DNA of 64,000 nt from Flavobacterium sp. M31R6 (GCF_013284035.1 NZ_CP054141.1:1612001-1676000), one strand, 5' to 3'. Shown: positions 20,301 through 33,000, counted from the stretch's first letter. Notes: generated from the letters alone by a model not told the origin. A program made the numbers and translations.

Positions 20301-22913
20301 AGTGGGAGTGGTATTTACCGTTAAAGTAACGGCATTAGAAGTAACTGGGCAGGTAGCGCTATTAAGCACCACATCAAAAGTGGCACCATTATCACCTATA
20401 GGTGGATTGGTAATCGTTAACGTTGCCGTAGTAACCCCACTATAAGGAGCTACATTAGACAAAGGAGTGCCATTTTTTCTCCATTGATAAGTGGTCACCC
20501 CTGTTGCGCCTATAGTAATAGTTACTGTTCCTGTTCCGGCACAAGCAGCAGCAGGAGTTGCAGGTTGTGTAGTAATAGCAGGAAGAACATTTGATGTTAC
20601 CGACGCAGTGGCAGTTCGGGTGGGACTGACACAACCATTACTGTTGTGGGCTTCTGCATAATAAACCGTGGCTGTTGGCGCGGATACCAGAAAATTTGCG
20701 CCACTTGTAGAGGATCCAAGAGAAGAACCACCGGAAGCAACAGTATACCAATCAATCGTATTACCAGCTGAAACGGTAGCAGTTAAGGGGGTTTTTCCGT
20801 CCGAAGTACAAACTACCACTGGACTATTTGGTGTAACTCCTGTAGGTGGTGAAGGAGAGGCGTTTACTGTTAAGGTTGCATTGTTCGAGACAAGTCCGCA
20901 TGTTGAACCATTTAGCATAACAGTATAAGTTCCGCCGTCTGTTATAGCAGGGTTGGTTATGGTTAAAGTTGCAGTATTAACTCCGCTAAAGGTCGCATTA
21001 TTAGTTAAGTCCACACCATTTAGTCTCCATTGCCAGCTAGTGGCTGTAGAGGTTATGCTGATGGATCTTGTTCCGGTTCCAGCACAAATAGCGGCAGGGG
21101 AAGCAGGCTGAACACTAATAGTAGGAGGTGCACTTGCTGTTACTGTACCTGTTGCTGTTCGGGCAGTGCTAAAACATCCAGCTGCTGTACGTGCATCAGC
21201 ATAATAGGTTGTAGTGGCACTGCTTGGTGGTGCTATAAGAAAATTTACGGCGCTTGCGGAAGATCCAACATTACCTCCACCAGTGGGTACAGTGAACCAA
21301 TAAATTGTATTCCCAGTAGATGTGGCGTTTAAATTGATGCTTGTACCGTTGCAAATATTTGTAGGAGTATTAGGAGTAACTAGGGTAGCAGCAGTTGCGG
21401 ACGGATTTACAGTCAAAACTACTGCATTAGAGGTTATCGTACATCCTTGTGCATTTGTTATAACCACATCAAAAGAGGCACCGTTTTCAGAGAAAGCTGG
21501 ATTGGTTATTGTCATGGTTGCTGTGGTAACATTTGTATATGGAGCTCCATTTGTCAAATTTGTTCCGTTTTTTCTCCATTGATAAGATGTGGCTCCAGTA
21601 GCAGTAACACTGATGTTTTTTGTTCCGGTTCCGGCACATGTAGCAGTAGGTGTAGCAGGTTGTGTAGTAATTGCTGGTAACGCATTTACCGTTAAAGCAA
21701 CTGCATTAGAAGTAACAAAGCAACCTTGAGCATCTGTTATAACGACATCAAAAGAGGCACCGTTTTCAGATATAGCCGGATTGGTTATGGACATGGACGC
21801 TGTGGTTACATTTGAATATGGCGCTGTATTAGTCAAATTAGTTCCATTTTTTCTCCATTGATAGGTTAAGGATGTTCCAGTTGCGGTAACACCGATAGTT
21901 CTTGTTCCGCTTCCGGTACAAACAGCTGCTGGTGCAACGGGTTGAGCAGTAATAACCGGAAGAGCAGTTACTGTAATCAAACCAGTCGCTGTTCTTGTAG
22001 TGCTGACACATCCCGGAGATGATTCCGCTTCAGCGTAATAAGTAGTATCTCCCGCAGGTGATACTGGAAAATTAATGCCACTTGCAGACGATCCGATTGA
22101 AGTGCCTCCTGTAGGTACTGTATACCAATTGATAGTGTTTCCTGAAGAAGTTGCATTCAAATTAGTGCTTTTTCCAAAACAGATAGATATGCCACTTGAT
22201 GGAGTGACAGGAGAGGGCGCAGTCAGTGCAGCAGGTGTGTTGTATGTTATTGTAATCTGACCTGAACCTCCATTTCCTCCGTTAGAAGGACCTGCTCCAG
22301 CCAGTAACAATCCACCACCACCACCACCGCCTGGTGCTGTTCCGTTATCTCCGTTTGATTCTATAGTTACAGCGAGTCCTCCATTTCCTCCATTGGCGCT
22401 ATTCCCTCCAGCTTCACCAGCTGTCGCTGATCCTATAGTTCCATTACCACCAGAAGTATTTGTAGTTCCCCCAGAAGCAGTTCCCCCAAGTCCAGCTGTA
22501 CCATTGTCTTGAAATCCTCCTATACCACCGTTAGCGGTTAAAGCAAGAATAGTGGTCGAACTTCCGTCCCCACCATTTCCTGAACCTCCTACTCCTCCTT
22601 GACCAACAGTGTAATTTATAATTTGACCAGGAGTTACCGCTACGATATAAGTACTATATCCGCCGCCACCACCGCCAGAACCGCCACTGGGGATTATTGT
22701 AGCCGCACCACCAGCGCCTCCACCTCCCCAAGCCTCCACGGTAAGGGAAGTAACGCCACAGGGGACTGTCCAAGTAGCTGAACCAGGAGTCGTAAGATTT
22801 ACAGTAGTTTGAGCAAAAACGGAATTCCCAAACGTAAAAAGAATTAAAACAGGCCAAAATAAAATGACTGTTTTCGATACATATTGTTCCAAGTTTAGAT
22901 AGAATTTTTTCAT
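14316..22913 (-). CDS. Giant T9SS-exported repeat adhesin, 2865 aa, type C sorting signal
   Basis: Secreted cell-surface protein. It has a signal peptide (residues 12-34), then a glycine-rich domain (about 40-225, with runs such as GGGGAGG), then a series of Ig-like or PKD-like modules of about 80-150 residues with recurring VTLTVNALPAIT and TYYAEA motifs. Eight near-identical 79-aa repeats lie at 16441-18336 in DNA coordinates, followed by a fibronectin-like module (VTANWTTIPNVTGYRIDVA) and a non-repeated beta-rich region. The C-terminus (VTIYDLSRRKLYEKDNIN through VTDKIIY) matches T9SS type C sorting signals. The likely role is adhesion or gliding-associated surface structure; no enzymatic domain is visible. 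It is single-gene and divergent from another giant adhesin. Confidence 0.92.
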   Translation of the reverse strand: MKKFYLNLEQYVSKTVILFWPVLILFTFGNSVFAQTTVNLTTPGSATWTVPCGVTSLTVEAWGGGGAGGAATIIPSGGSGGGGGGYSTYIVAVTPGQIINYTVGQGGVGGSGNGGDGSSTTILALTANGGIGGFQDNGTAGLGGTASGGTTNTSGGNGTIGSATAGEAGGNSANGGNGGLAVTIESNGDNGTAPGGGGGGGLLLAGAGPSNGGNGGSGQITITYNTPAALTAPSPVTPSSGISICFGKSTNLNATSSGNTINWYTVPTGGTSIGSSASGINFPVSPAGDTTYYAEAESSPGCVSTTRTATGLITVTALPVITAQPVAPAAVCTGSGTRTIGVTATGTSLTYQWRKNGTNLTNTAPYSNVTTASMSITNPAISENGASFDVVITDAQGCFVTSNAVALTVNALPAITTQPATPTATCAGTGTKNISVTATGATSYQWRKNGTNLTNGAPYTNVTTATMTITNPAFSENGASFDVVITNAQGCTITSNAVVLTVNPSATAATLVTPNTPTNICNGTSINLNATSTGNTIYWFTVPTGGGNVGSSASAVNFLIAPPSSATTTYYADARTAAGCFSTARTATGTVTASAPPTISVQPASPAAICAGTGTRSISITSTATSWQWRLNGVDLTNNATFSGVNTATLTITNPAITDGGTYTVMLNGSTCGLVSNNATLTVNASPSPPTGVTPNSPVVVCTSDGKTPLTATVSAGNTIDWYTVASGGSSLGSSTSGANFLVSAPTATVYYAEAHNSNGCVSPTRTATASVTSNVLPAITTQPATPAAACAGTGTVTITIGATGVTTYQWRKNGTPLSNVAPYSGVTTATLTITNPPIGDNGATFDVVLNSATCPVTSNAVTLTVNTTPTAPTAVTPNATVTICGSGNINLNATSAGNTIYWYTVATLGSTIGNSNSGVNLSITPPGGTTTYYAEARTPAGCSSLTRTATAAITVTPTPVVTVEFTEQVNDKTYSIAACGHIAAAENDIDVHSGNPAGVNATTFGPTATGQWQVSYDNQATWVNAPGPTSTTPQYLFDPAYTIFESTPGTYYFRLILTVNGCPGTSDVITLTVNGNPTLTPGSIATDQSSCTAPFNPAAFTQTAAPTVATPISGYNFSYIWQSSTDNVTFTNIAGATAATYDSPNINVTTYFRRYAIYGSAGGGCSAVSNTITVLVGSLPAPTVGTITQPTCGVATGSVVLSGLPTPGTYTITRTGTSGATYPSLSGATTTITGLAAGTYNFTVTQAGCASPSAASANVVINAQPVTPAAPTASVTAQPTCPTPKGTIVVTVPAPAANVTYTLTGTSPAVAAVTQAGATFANLSPGIYSLTTTNTTSGCTSTAISLTINAVPAIPPTPTASVTVQPSCSLATGTIVVSAPAPNPNLTYTVTGTSPVVAAVTQGTATFANLSPGTYSVTINNTVTVCTSNAVSLTVNAQPAIPTAPIVGTITQPTCALATGSVALSGLPASGTWTINPGGTTGTGTTTTLSGLTAGTTYNFTVTNAAGCISPTSANVVINAQPIPPAIPTLSSTATSCSADGTSTISNYSAGNTYTFTPAGPSAGAGGAISGMTFGTSYTVTATSGGCTSAASASFSNAAQLPTPAVPTLSSTAASCSANGTSTISNYNAGNTYTFTPAGPSAGAGGAISSMTLGTSYTVTASSGGCTSVASASFSNAAQLPTPAVPTLSSTVASCSADGTSTISNYNAGNTYTFTPAGPSAGAGGAISGMTLGTSYTVTASSGGCTSAASASFSNAAQLPTPAVPTLSSTATSCSADGTSTISNYNAGNTYAFTPAGPSAGAGGAISGMTLGTSYTVTASSGGCTSAASASFSNAAQLPTPAVPTLTSTAASCSADGTSTISNYNAGNTYTFTPAGPSAGAGGAISSMTLGTSYTVTASSGGCTSVASASFSNAAQLPTPAVPTLSSTVASCSADGTSTISNYNAGNTYTFTPAGPSAGAGGAISGMTLGTSYTVTASSGGCTSAASSSFSNVAQLPTPAVPTLSNTAASCSADGTSTISNYNAGNTYTFTPAGPSAGAGGAISGMTLGTSYTVTASNGGCTSVASASFSNAAQLPTPAVPTLSTTAASCSADGTSTISNYNAGNTYTFTPAGPSAGAGGAISGMTLGTSYTVTASSGGCTSVASASFSNAAQLPTPAVPTLTAGTVNCNDVTANWTTIPNVTGYRIDVARDNIFTDIIPAYNNLLLGSGVVTENVTGLASGLTFYIRVRAENSCGTSANSTTLTITTGASPTAFTTALVQPNCVTATGQITINESVVDPSDQYSFDDGATYQSSNVKDLLAAGTYNVRVKNTNGCETLATTVVLNAAAVTTYSGSWSNGVPDVLKKAIFASNYTFSGDIQACSCEVDTGVTVTVNPGFSLVLENGIDVLGSGSLIFENNSSLIQTNNVVNTGNITYKRNTTPVGKFDYTYWSSPVYPQTLLNVSPTTLFDKYLSWDAVGGKWKVEATGTVMEKGTGYIIRGPQANATPAVHTASFIGVPNNGTISVSIAGSGLSYLLGNPYPSALDADEFLGANPALDGTIRFWTHNTPVTNLKYNGNDYASYNAVGGTGTAAANTGVNNSIPTGKIAAGQAFFATSNAAGTVTFENTMRVGPGGTILNNSQFFKGPKPKTSSALKKHRVWLNLSNTDGAFKQLLLGYVTNATNGLDRLFDGQTLNANKYVDFYSINESKKLSIQGRALPFDVMDQVPLGFKTTIEGTFSINIEQTDGVLASLPIFLEDKLTGTIVNLKNGDYSFSTAIGTFDDRFVLRYIDSSIKISDYANILDEINKKVLVSVKNHHIKINSFDQTIENVTIYDLSRRKLYEKDNINSNEFNVPDFSSTNQFLMVQIRLKNGKIVTDKIIY
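16441..18336 (-). repeat. Eight tandem 237-bp coding repeats
   Basis: Eight head-to-tail units of exactly 237 bp (79 codons) inside the adhesin gene; unit boundaries fall at 16441, 16678 and so on to 18100. Each encodes a conserved module with CSADGTSTISNYNAGNTYTF and AGPSAGAGGAIS. The units differ by a few substitutions and are GC-richer than their surroundings. Confidence 0.95.
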
Positions 22914-24075
22914 GCTACACCTTTTTATGATTGTTTGGTTAAATTAAAAAACAGGAGTTGAGCACCTTTTTTTAATTGAAGGTTGTAGGTCTGAAAAGAA
23001 GATTTTGGGTAAGGGTCAATTATACAAAAATCAATATTTTTTAGTAGTTAAAATACTGTTTTTTACTGTATTAAAATAACATATAAATATACAAAGACAA
23101 TAATCAAAAAATAAATTAAGTCGTTGAAATTCAGTTTTATCCGTTGTTGTGATACTTTTTTTTAACTTCTTTTTTTTGATAGATGTTTTTTTGGGTTAAA
23201 TCTTTGTTATTATTTTTGAACCCTATTTTTTATTAAAATAACAGCTTATATTTTTTTAATGATCATGTGGGGTAATATTATTTGGTTGTAATTAGAGTAC
23301 TAACTATAGTGGTTGATTTTATAGCAAAAATGACTATAAAATAATCTAGTCCTATTTTGTCTTCTCGATTGCAGTCGAGAAGTGCTACCATTTCTTCACA
23401 TTCAAAATTGTGATGCGGTCATAGACGTTTTTGCCATTCTAAAAACCCGCTGACTTTTCATGCTCACGAAGGTGGCACCCCTGCATTCCGTATTGCATAG
23501 GATTCGGTTTGTTGAGTTACTTGCGGAGATTGTTTTGTTTGTTCGATTTTGCTCGTGTGTCGTAAGCTTTAATTTTTTTAAGGAGTTATAAAGTGCAGAT
23601 CAGATTTCTTTGAATCTCTTGTGTTAAATATAATTTTGCGAATTTAGGACTATACTTTAATTTTTAAGTGCTTTAAAATCAATAGTGTAGGAAAATTTTG
23701 AATCAAGAAAAATTAAAAAAACAGTTTTTATCTCATTTAAATTTTAACAAAGTGTAGTTTGTGGTTTTTTTTAACACTTATGTCGAAAATACGATTAAAA
23801 CGGCTTTTATATTTTAAGAATAATATAACTTAGTACTATAATTTTATAATTGAATTAACATTTGTTTAGGTTAAAAAAAGGCTTACTTTTTTCTTAAAAA
23901 ATGATTTCCATTATATAAAAAAAATAGAAACCCCAACTCTATATTTTTTCATTAAGATAGATTCCCCAAATTCTATCGCTTTATTTTATTACATACAGAT
24001 ACCCCATTCTGCCAGTTTTAGTCTATATCGTTAAGCATATCGTATTCGTTATTAATAATTTTAATTTCATAAAAT
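22914..24075. other. 1.16-kb AT-rich region between the two divergent giant adhesin genes
   Basis: No ORF can be supported. Most of it is extremely AT-rich with poly-T and poly-A tracts and should hold the promoters of both adhesin genes, but I find no clean TTTG/TAnnTTTG pair. A distinctly GC-richer patch at about 23355-23545 contains a hairpin (CTTCTCGA...TCGAGAAG, 23361-23382) and looks like a remnant of inserted sequence. Confidence 0.5.
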
Positions 24076-27000
24076 ATGAAAGCATTTCTACCTAAAACCG
24101 GAATTTTTACTGTTGTTTTTTTAATTGCAAATTTGTTTTTTATTAGCAGTTCGTTTGGACAAAACACAGGACTTTTAGCTCCAACAACCAGCTTGAGCGT
24201 TAGTAGTGTTACAAATGTTGGTAATGGTTTGGCATCGGATAATGCTTATGCTGTTTTCGACGCAAATGGTGATACTGGAGATTATGGAGGGTTTAATATT
24301 AGCATACCTGCAGGGTCCACTATTTTAGGAATAGAGGTACAATTAGAAGGTAATCGTCCTACTGGTGGTGGAAGAGATGTAACGGTTCAACTTACTTGGA
24401 ATAATAAAACAAATTTTACTGCTACTAAAACAATAACAGCATTTGGCACGGCCGATGCTCTCCGTACTGTTGGTTCTCCAACAGACACATGGGGGCATAG
24501 TCCTTGGGCACTTAGCGAATTTGGTAATGGTATTTTTTTCGCAAGAGTTGCTTCAACAGGTGGTGGTGGAACCATAAACTTGGATCAAGTTTTAGTAAGG
24601 GTTTATTATTGTACACAACCAACTATTACAACTACAGGAACAGCTGCCGCCGTTTGTTTTAGTGCTAGTTCACAAACAACTACTTTGGCATATAGCGCTA
24701 CTACAAATAGTCCAACTTCTTATAGCATCGCTTGGACAGGTATGGCAAATCAAAGTTCGACAGCATTTGCTTTTAGCGCTGGTGGTGGGACAATAACTGG
24801 TATTACAATACCGGCATCGACTGCAGCAGGTACTTATAATGGAACCATGACTATTACCAATGCGGGGGGGTGTACTTCTACCACTCCAATAAGTGTTACT
24901 GTAAATGCATTACCTACTGCTAATGCCGGCTCTTCTCTAAGTCCCATATGTCAAGGAGGAACCTCAGCTGCATTAGGAGGTTCCGTAGGAGGTACCGCCA
25001 CTGGTGGAACATGGTCAGATGGTGGAATTGGAGGAACATTTAGCCCAGGAGATACTGATTTGAATGCTACATGGACACCACCTCCCGGATATAGTGGTAC
25101 CGCAACATTGACTCTGACATCAAGTGGAGGGTTATGTGATACTAAAACAGCTACAAAAACTCAAGTAGTAAATATCCAACCCACAGCATTAGCTGGAGAA
25201 ACTCAAACGATATGCTCAAATAAAACTGCTATTATAAACGGAACAGCAACAAATGGGACTATAGTCTGGACAGTAGATGGAGGAGCAACTGTAGGTACAC
25301 TTGATAATCCAAATATACAATCACCTGTATTTACACCAGATCAATACTTTGAAGGGACAGCTACTTTAACCATGACCGTTACCAATGCGGGTTGTACAGC
25401 AGTTTCCGTAACGTCTGTTGTAATTGTAAATGGCGGTGCTGCTACCGTAGATCCGGGGTCCGATGTTACGGTTTGTATGTCAACTCCGGGACAAGTGCCA
25501 TTGTCAGGTATAATTGGAGGTGGCGCATCTTCAGGAACATGGTCAGGTGGTAACGGAGAATTTCTGCCAAATAATACAGATTTGGCAACAAGTTATACAC
25601 CAACCCAAGCTGAAATAGATTTAGGTTCAGTAACCTTGACCTTAACCTCTGAAGACCCGGGAGGATTATGTCCTGGCACGGTATCTAGGTCTAAAACCAT
25701 TACTTTTAAGAAAGCGCCAACAGCAACAGCTGGGGGTAGTACAAGTATATGTCCAGGGGGTAGTGCAATAGTAAGCGGAGCCACATCTAGTAATGGAACT
25801 ATATTATGGACTCACAACGGGAGTGGTTCATTAAGTAATGCAAATACATTGACACCAACATATACATCAGTAATAGGTGAGGCAGGCAGCACAGTTACTT
25901 TAACATTGAATGTTTCTAACAGCCCCTGTCCAAATGCTACAGCAACATATACTATAGTGGTTAATCCATTACCGGTTAGTAAGAGTCTACTGGGCACCGC
26001 TACTATTTGTTCTGGACTCAGTACAGATGTACAAGTTGTTGATTCTGAATATGATTTTACTCTAGGGATACAGTACCAATTGCGAAATAATGCAAATAAT
26101 GCAGCTGTTGGAATTCCGGTCTCAGGTACAGGAGCAACAATTAATTTGCCTACAGGAATCTTAACTAATAGTACAGCTAGTCCAATTACATTTACATTTA
26201 ATGTGTTGGCTACTAATTTGAATACAAATTGTTCTGTACAAATGGCTAATCTTGTAACAATTACCGTGAATCCAGCACCACTGAATAGAGCCATATCGGG
26301 TCCTGGAGCTGCGATATGTACAGGGTCCTCTGCAAATATTACTGTGGGGGCAGCATCTGCAAGTGTTAATGGTACAACTTATCAGTTGAGAAATAATGCT
26401 GATAATAGCAATATAGTAGGTAGTACAACTACGATTTCTAATACAAGTACTACGGCATTCACTTTATCGACATTGGCTTTGACTACAACCACTACCTTTA
26501 ATGTGTTGGCTACCATTAATGCAACAGGTTGTTCTGCGCAAATGACTGGAACACCAACGGTAACGGTAAATTCTTTAATTTCAAACAATACAATCAGTGC
26601 AGATCAATCTATTTGTACCGGAACTGCACCTGTAGCTTTGGTTGGAAGCACGCCTTCTGGAGGTAATGGAACTTATACTTATTTATGGGAACAAAGTACC
26701 AATAATGATACTGGTACTGGTACTTGGGCTCAAGCTAGCATTACTAATGGGGCAAGCTCAAGAACCCTTCAAAATTATACACCGCCACAATCACCTCCAT
26801 CAACAGTAACAACATGGTATAGAAGAACAGTTACCTCAGCCCCATGTGCTGCTACTGTTTCACCTGCTGTCAAAATAACAGTCAATCCATTGCCAACCAT
26901 TTATGCAGTAACAGGTGGAGGTGCATATTGTGATGGCGGAGCAGGTATGCCAATTGGTTTAAGCAATTCACAAACAGGAGTAAATTACCAATTGTATTTG

Positions 27001-30000
27001 GGAGCTTCTCCCGATGGAGCTCCTGTAGCAGGAACAACGGGATCTCCAATCACTTTTGGAAACAAAACTGTAGCAGGTACTTATACTGTGGTTGCAACTG
27101 CAACATATAATATTACTACAAATTGTTCTTCGAATATGACTGGATCTGCAACTATTACTGTCAATCCAGTTCCTGTCACTGTTGGAGCTTCGGTTTGTTT
27201 AGGGGGAAGTGGGGGAGTGTTGACTTCTTCTTGTCCTAATCCAACTGTAAGCGTGGGACCAAAAGATCCAGGAACAGGTGCTAGTGCAGCTGGAGCGGGA
27301 ACGGCTTGGACAAATCCGGGTAATATTGTTTCAGATAATAGTAGTTATGCTACGGCAGCTGCTACAGCTTTCGGGGGTAGTGTAACATCAAATAGCCTTC
27401 AAGCAACAAATTTTGATTTCTCGGCAATTCCAAATAGCGCTACTATTCTGGGGATTCAGGCTTCCATTAAGCGATTTTCTAGTTTAGAAACTTTTAGCGA
27501 TAATGTAAAGGACAATACGGTTAGTTTGATGAAAGCAGGAGTTGTAACAGGTAGTAATTATGCAGCTACCACAACTAATTGGTCATCAGTGAATACGACT
27601 GTTGTTTCTTATGGTGGAGCTTCCGATTTATGGGGAACAACTTGGTCTGCAGCCGAGATTAAAGCAACAAATTTTGGAGTCGCTTTAGTTACAAATATCA
27701 GTAAATCTGGTTTTAATACCACTACAGCTTCTGTAGATAATATTAGAATTACGGTTTACTACCTTGCAAATGGTGTTCTCAATTGGTATACTGCCTCTTC
27801 AGGTGGGTCATCAATCGGGACAGGTTCACCTTTTAATCCAGTTGGGGTTTTAAATTCAGGCTTGCCTGATACAAACACTGCCGGCACCACTTCTTTCTAT
27901 GCAGAATGTACTTCGGTTCCGGGTTGTCGCACTAAGACTGATTTTGTTGTAAAACCTTTGCCAACTATGACCTGTCCACCCGATTCATCAGTATGTGTTG
28001 ATGCAGCGGCTTACTTATTAACAGGAGCTTCTCCAGCAGGAGGAACCTATAGCGGAACAGGCGTAAGTGCGAACAATTTCAATCCTGCAGCAGCGGGAGT
28101 TGGTCCGCATACAATCACATACTCCTATACGGATACAGCTGGTAATGGCTGCAGTAATTCTTGCTCATTTACTATTACAGTGAATCCATTACCTACTCTG
28201 ACCTGTCCATCCAATTCATCAGTATGTGTTGATGTAGCATCTTACGCATTAACAGGAGCTTCGCCATCAGGAGGAACCTATAGCGGAACAGGCGTAAGTG
28301 CGAATAATTTTAATCCTGCCACAGCGGGAGTTGGTCCACATACGATAACATACACATTTACTGATGGCAATGGCTGCAGCAATTCATGCACATTTACAAT
28401 TACGGTGAATCCATTACCTACTCTGACCTGCCCATCAAATTCATCGGTTTGTATTGATGCAGTAGCTTACGAATTAACAGGGGCTTCTCCATCAGGAGGA
28501 ACCTATAGCGGAACAGGCGTAAGTGCGAACAATTTCGATCCTGCCGCAGCGGGAGTTGGTCCGCATACGATAACATACACCTATACGGATGGCAATGGCT
28601 GCAGCAATTCATGCACATTTACTATTACAGTGAATCCATTACCAATTGTAAGCTGTCCATCCGATTCATCAGTATGTCTCAATACTGCATCTTACGCATT
28701 AACAGGAGCTTCTCCAGTAGGAGGAACCTATAGCGGAACAGGCGTAAGTGCGAACAATTTCGATCCTGCCGCAGCGGGAGTTGGTCCGCATATGATAACA
28801 TACTCCTATACAGATGGCAATGGCTGCAGTAATTCATGCACATTTACTATTACGGTGAATACTTTACCAACTGTAAGCTGTCCTTCTGATTCATCAGTTT
28901 GTGTTGATGCAGCGGTTTATGCATTAACAGGAGCTTCTCCAGCAGGAGGAACTTATAGCGGAACAGGCGTAAGTGCGAACAATTTCAATCCTGCAACAGC
29001 GGGAGTTGGCTCGCACACCATAACGTACACCTATATGGAAGAGGTTGGCTGTAGCAATTCATGCACATTTACTGTTATTGTGAATCCATTACCTACTCTG
29101 ACCTGTCCATCCAATTCATCAGTTTGTGTTGATGCAGCAGCTTACGCATTAACAGGGGCTTCTCCAGCAGGAGGAACCTATAGCGGAACAGGTGTGAGTG
29201 CGAATAATTTCGACCCTACAGCAGCTGGAGTTGGTCCGCATATGATAACATACACCTATACGGATGGCAATGGCTGCAGCAATTCATGCACATTTACTAT
29301 TACGGTGAATGCATTACCAACAGTAACCTGTCCATCCGATTCATCAGTATGTCTCAATACTGCATCTTACGCATTAACAGGAGCTTCTCCAGTAGGAGGA
29401 ACCTATAGCGGAACAGGCGTAAGTGCGAACAATTTCGATCCTGCCACAGCTGGAGTTGGTCCGCATATGATAACATACACCTATACAGATGGCAATGGCT
29501 GCAGTAATTCATGCACATTTACCATTACGGTGAAAACATTACCTACAGTAAGCTGCCCTTCCGATTCATCAGTATGTGTTGATGCAGCGGCTTACGCATT
29601 AACAGGGGCTTCTCCATCAGGAGGAACCTATAGCGGAACAGGCGTAAGTGCAAACAATTTCTATCCTGCCACAGCTGGAGTTGGTCCGCATACGATAACG
29701 TATACCTATACGGATGGGGATAGCTGTAGCAATTCATGCACATTTACTATCACGGTGAATCCATTACCTACTCTGACCTGCCCATCCAATTCATCAGTTT
29801 GTGTTGATTCGGCACCTTACGCATTAACAGGAGCTTCTCCATCAGGAGGAACCTATAGCGGAACGGGGGTAAGTGCAAACAATTTCAATCCTGCGACAGC
29901 GGGAGTTGGTCCGCATACGATAACGTATTCTTATACAGATGGCAATGGTTGCAGTAATTCATGCACATTTACTATTACGGTGAATGAGACAGTGGTAGCC

Positions 30001-33000
30001 AACGGAACTAAAGTTGATGTGTTGTGTAAAGATGGAGCAAACGGATCCATTGATTTGAGTGTTACCGGTGGAAGTGGCTCATACATTTATCAATGGAGCA
30101 ACGGAGAAACCACTCAGGATATTAGTGGATTAGCGGCGGGAACCTATACTGTAACGATTACAGAATCCAACGGCTGTACCATAACTGGTACAACAAGTTT
30201 CACTATTGGAGAACCATCGGAAGTATTGGACGCATCGATAACAGCGTCTACCAATGTGGATTGCTTTGGTAACACCAACGGTTCAGCTACAGTAACTGCC
30301 ACAGGAGGAACCCCTGAATATACTTATTTATGGGATGATGCATTGGCACAGACTACTGCTACCGCAACCAATCTAGCAACAGGGACTTATCATGTAACAG
30401 TGACTGATGCCAATGGCTGTACAGATACTGCGACAGCAACAATAATAGTGGATGACAATGAATTGCCTACTGTGATTACAAAAAATATCGAAGTTGCATT
30501 GAATCCAACCAGTGTGACAATTGTAGCTTCGGATGTTAATGATGGTTCGCATGATAATTGCGGTATTCAATCAATGAGTGTTTCACCGAATAGTTTTACT
30601 TGTCTCAATGTTGGTCCAAACACAGTTACCTTAACTGTAACGGATACCAATGGTAAGGTAAACACTGGAACAGCTATTGTAACAGTAAAAGATACTATTA
30701 AACCAGTTATTAGCAATATGCCAGCAAATAAAACGGTTAATCTTTCTGGAGGTAATTGTTCTGCTTTGGTTAAGTGGAATGCTCCATCAGCAGCGGATAA
30801 CTGCGGAGTAGCTAGCCTGGTGAGCAGTGATGAAACCTTTAATGAAAACGGCTCAACATTATTGGGTTCAGGAACACATACAATCATTTATACGGCTACT
30901 GACGTTAATGGTAATACCGAAACAGCAAGTTTTATTATAACAGTGATTGATAATGTAGCACCTACTATAACAAATTGTCCAAGTAATATAACAGTTAATA
31001 ATGATAACAACATTTGCGGAGCCAGAGTATTCTATATTCAGCCAAATGTAAATGATTGTAACGGTGCAACTTTAAGTATTAACAATAACGGAGTTGACAC
31101 TAACAGTTATTTATCCGGTAATATTTTCCCAGTGGGAACTACAACGGTAATTTGGACAGCGACTGATGGATCAGCAAACCACAACCAAAGTTCTTGTAGC
31201 TTTACAGTAACGGTAATAGATAATCAAGCTCCGGTTCCAAATGTTGCTTCTTTGCCAACGATAAACGCAGAATGTTCTGTAACAGTGCCAGCACCAACAG
31301 CATTGGATAATTGCGATGGAACCGTTACAGGAGTTTCAGATGTCGGTCTAACTTTCAGCACTGCTGGACCGCACACTATTGTGTGGACTTATACAGACAG
31401 TCACGGAAAAAGTTCATCTCAAAACCAAACAGTAAACGTTAGTTCCTTATCACCAGTTATCAACACCCAACCGGTTAGTTTGACTAAGTGTGAAGGGCAA
31501 CCTGCAACATTCAGTGTTAGTGCTACTGCAGCGACAGGGTATCAATGGCAAGTTGACGTTGGCGGCGGATGGGGAAATCTTAGCTCAGAGACTAATAGCA
31601 GTTTAAACATTGCTTCAGTTACAAATGAGATGAATGGAATTCATTACAGAGTGATTGTCAAAGGTTCATGTGGCGACATAATATCTGACGAGGTGACATT
31701 AACTGTTTATGGTATGATAACCGTAAGCGATCAGCCGAATCAAACCTTGTGTAACACTTCGAGTTTTACAATGACACAAACGCCACCATTGGCTGGTCAA
31801 CAGGGAAAATGGACCTTAGTAAGCGGAAGTGCAACTATTACAAATGATACATCTCCAACTACATCCATTACAGCTGTGGCAGTAGGGACAAGTGCAAAAG
31901 TGAGATGGACAGTAACCAATGGTTACTGCAGTGTTTCTGATGATGTAACGGTAACCAATAGCATATTGCCATCTGTAAGCAATCAACCAGACCAAACCTT
32001 ATGTAATACTTCAAGTTTTACAATGACGCAAAGCGCGCCATCAGTAGGAACTGGCGTCTGGAGCATTGTAAGCGGAGATGGGGGAGTTACTATCACACCG
32101 ATAGACTCACCAACAGCAACTGTTAGTGGAGTGGCCGCTGGAGCAAGTGCAAAAGTAAAATGGACAGTAACCAATGTTTCATGCAGCGCTTTTGATGAGG
32201 TTACAGTGACAAACGCAATATTACAAGCTGTAAGCGATCAGCCAAACCAAACTTTATGTAACACTTCGAGTTTTACAATGACACAAACTGCACCACCTGT
32301 TGGAAACGGACAATGGAGCGTAGTAAGCGGAAATGTGGGTATTCCATCTCCAAACTCTCCGACCGCAACTGTTACGGGATTAGCTTTGGGAACAAGCGCA
32401 ACTGTTAGATGGACAGTGACTAGTGGTTCTTGTACTTCGTCCGATGATGTTGTACTAACTAATACTGCATTACCAACAGTGAGCAATCAGCCGGATCAAA
32501 CACAATGTAATACATCGACCTTCACCATGACACAAAGTGGTTCAGGTACATGGTCATTGGTAAGTGGTAGCGCAACCATCACAACAGCAGGATCTCCAAC
32601 CACAACAATAACAGGAGTGGCAGTGGGAACAAGTGCAACGGTAAGATGGACAGTTGGTAGCGGTTCCTGCACTGCATACGATGACGTGACAGTAACTAAC
32701 AATACTGCAGCACCAACGGTAAGCAATCAGCCAGACCAAACACAATGTAATAACTCAACCTTTACAATGACACAAAGTGGCTCAGGTACATGGACATTGG
32801 TAAGCGGTAGCGCAACCATCACGACAGCAGGATCTCCAACCACAACAATAACAGGAGTGGCTTTGGGAACAAGCGCAACTGTTAGATGGACAGTTGGCAG
32901 TGGTTCTTGCACTGCATTCGATGATGTAACAGTTACTAATAATAACGCTGTACCAACCGTAAGCAATCAACCGGACCAAACACAATGTAATACCTCAACC

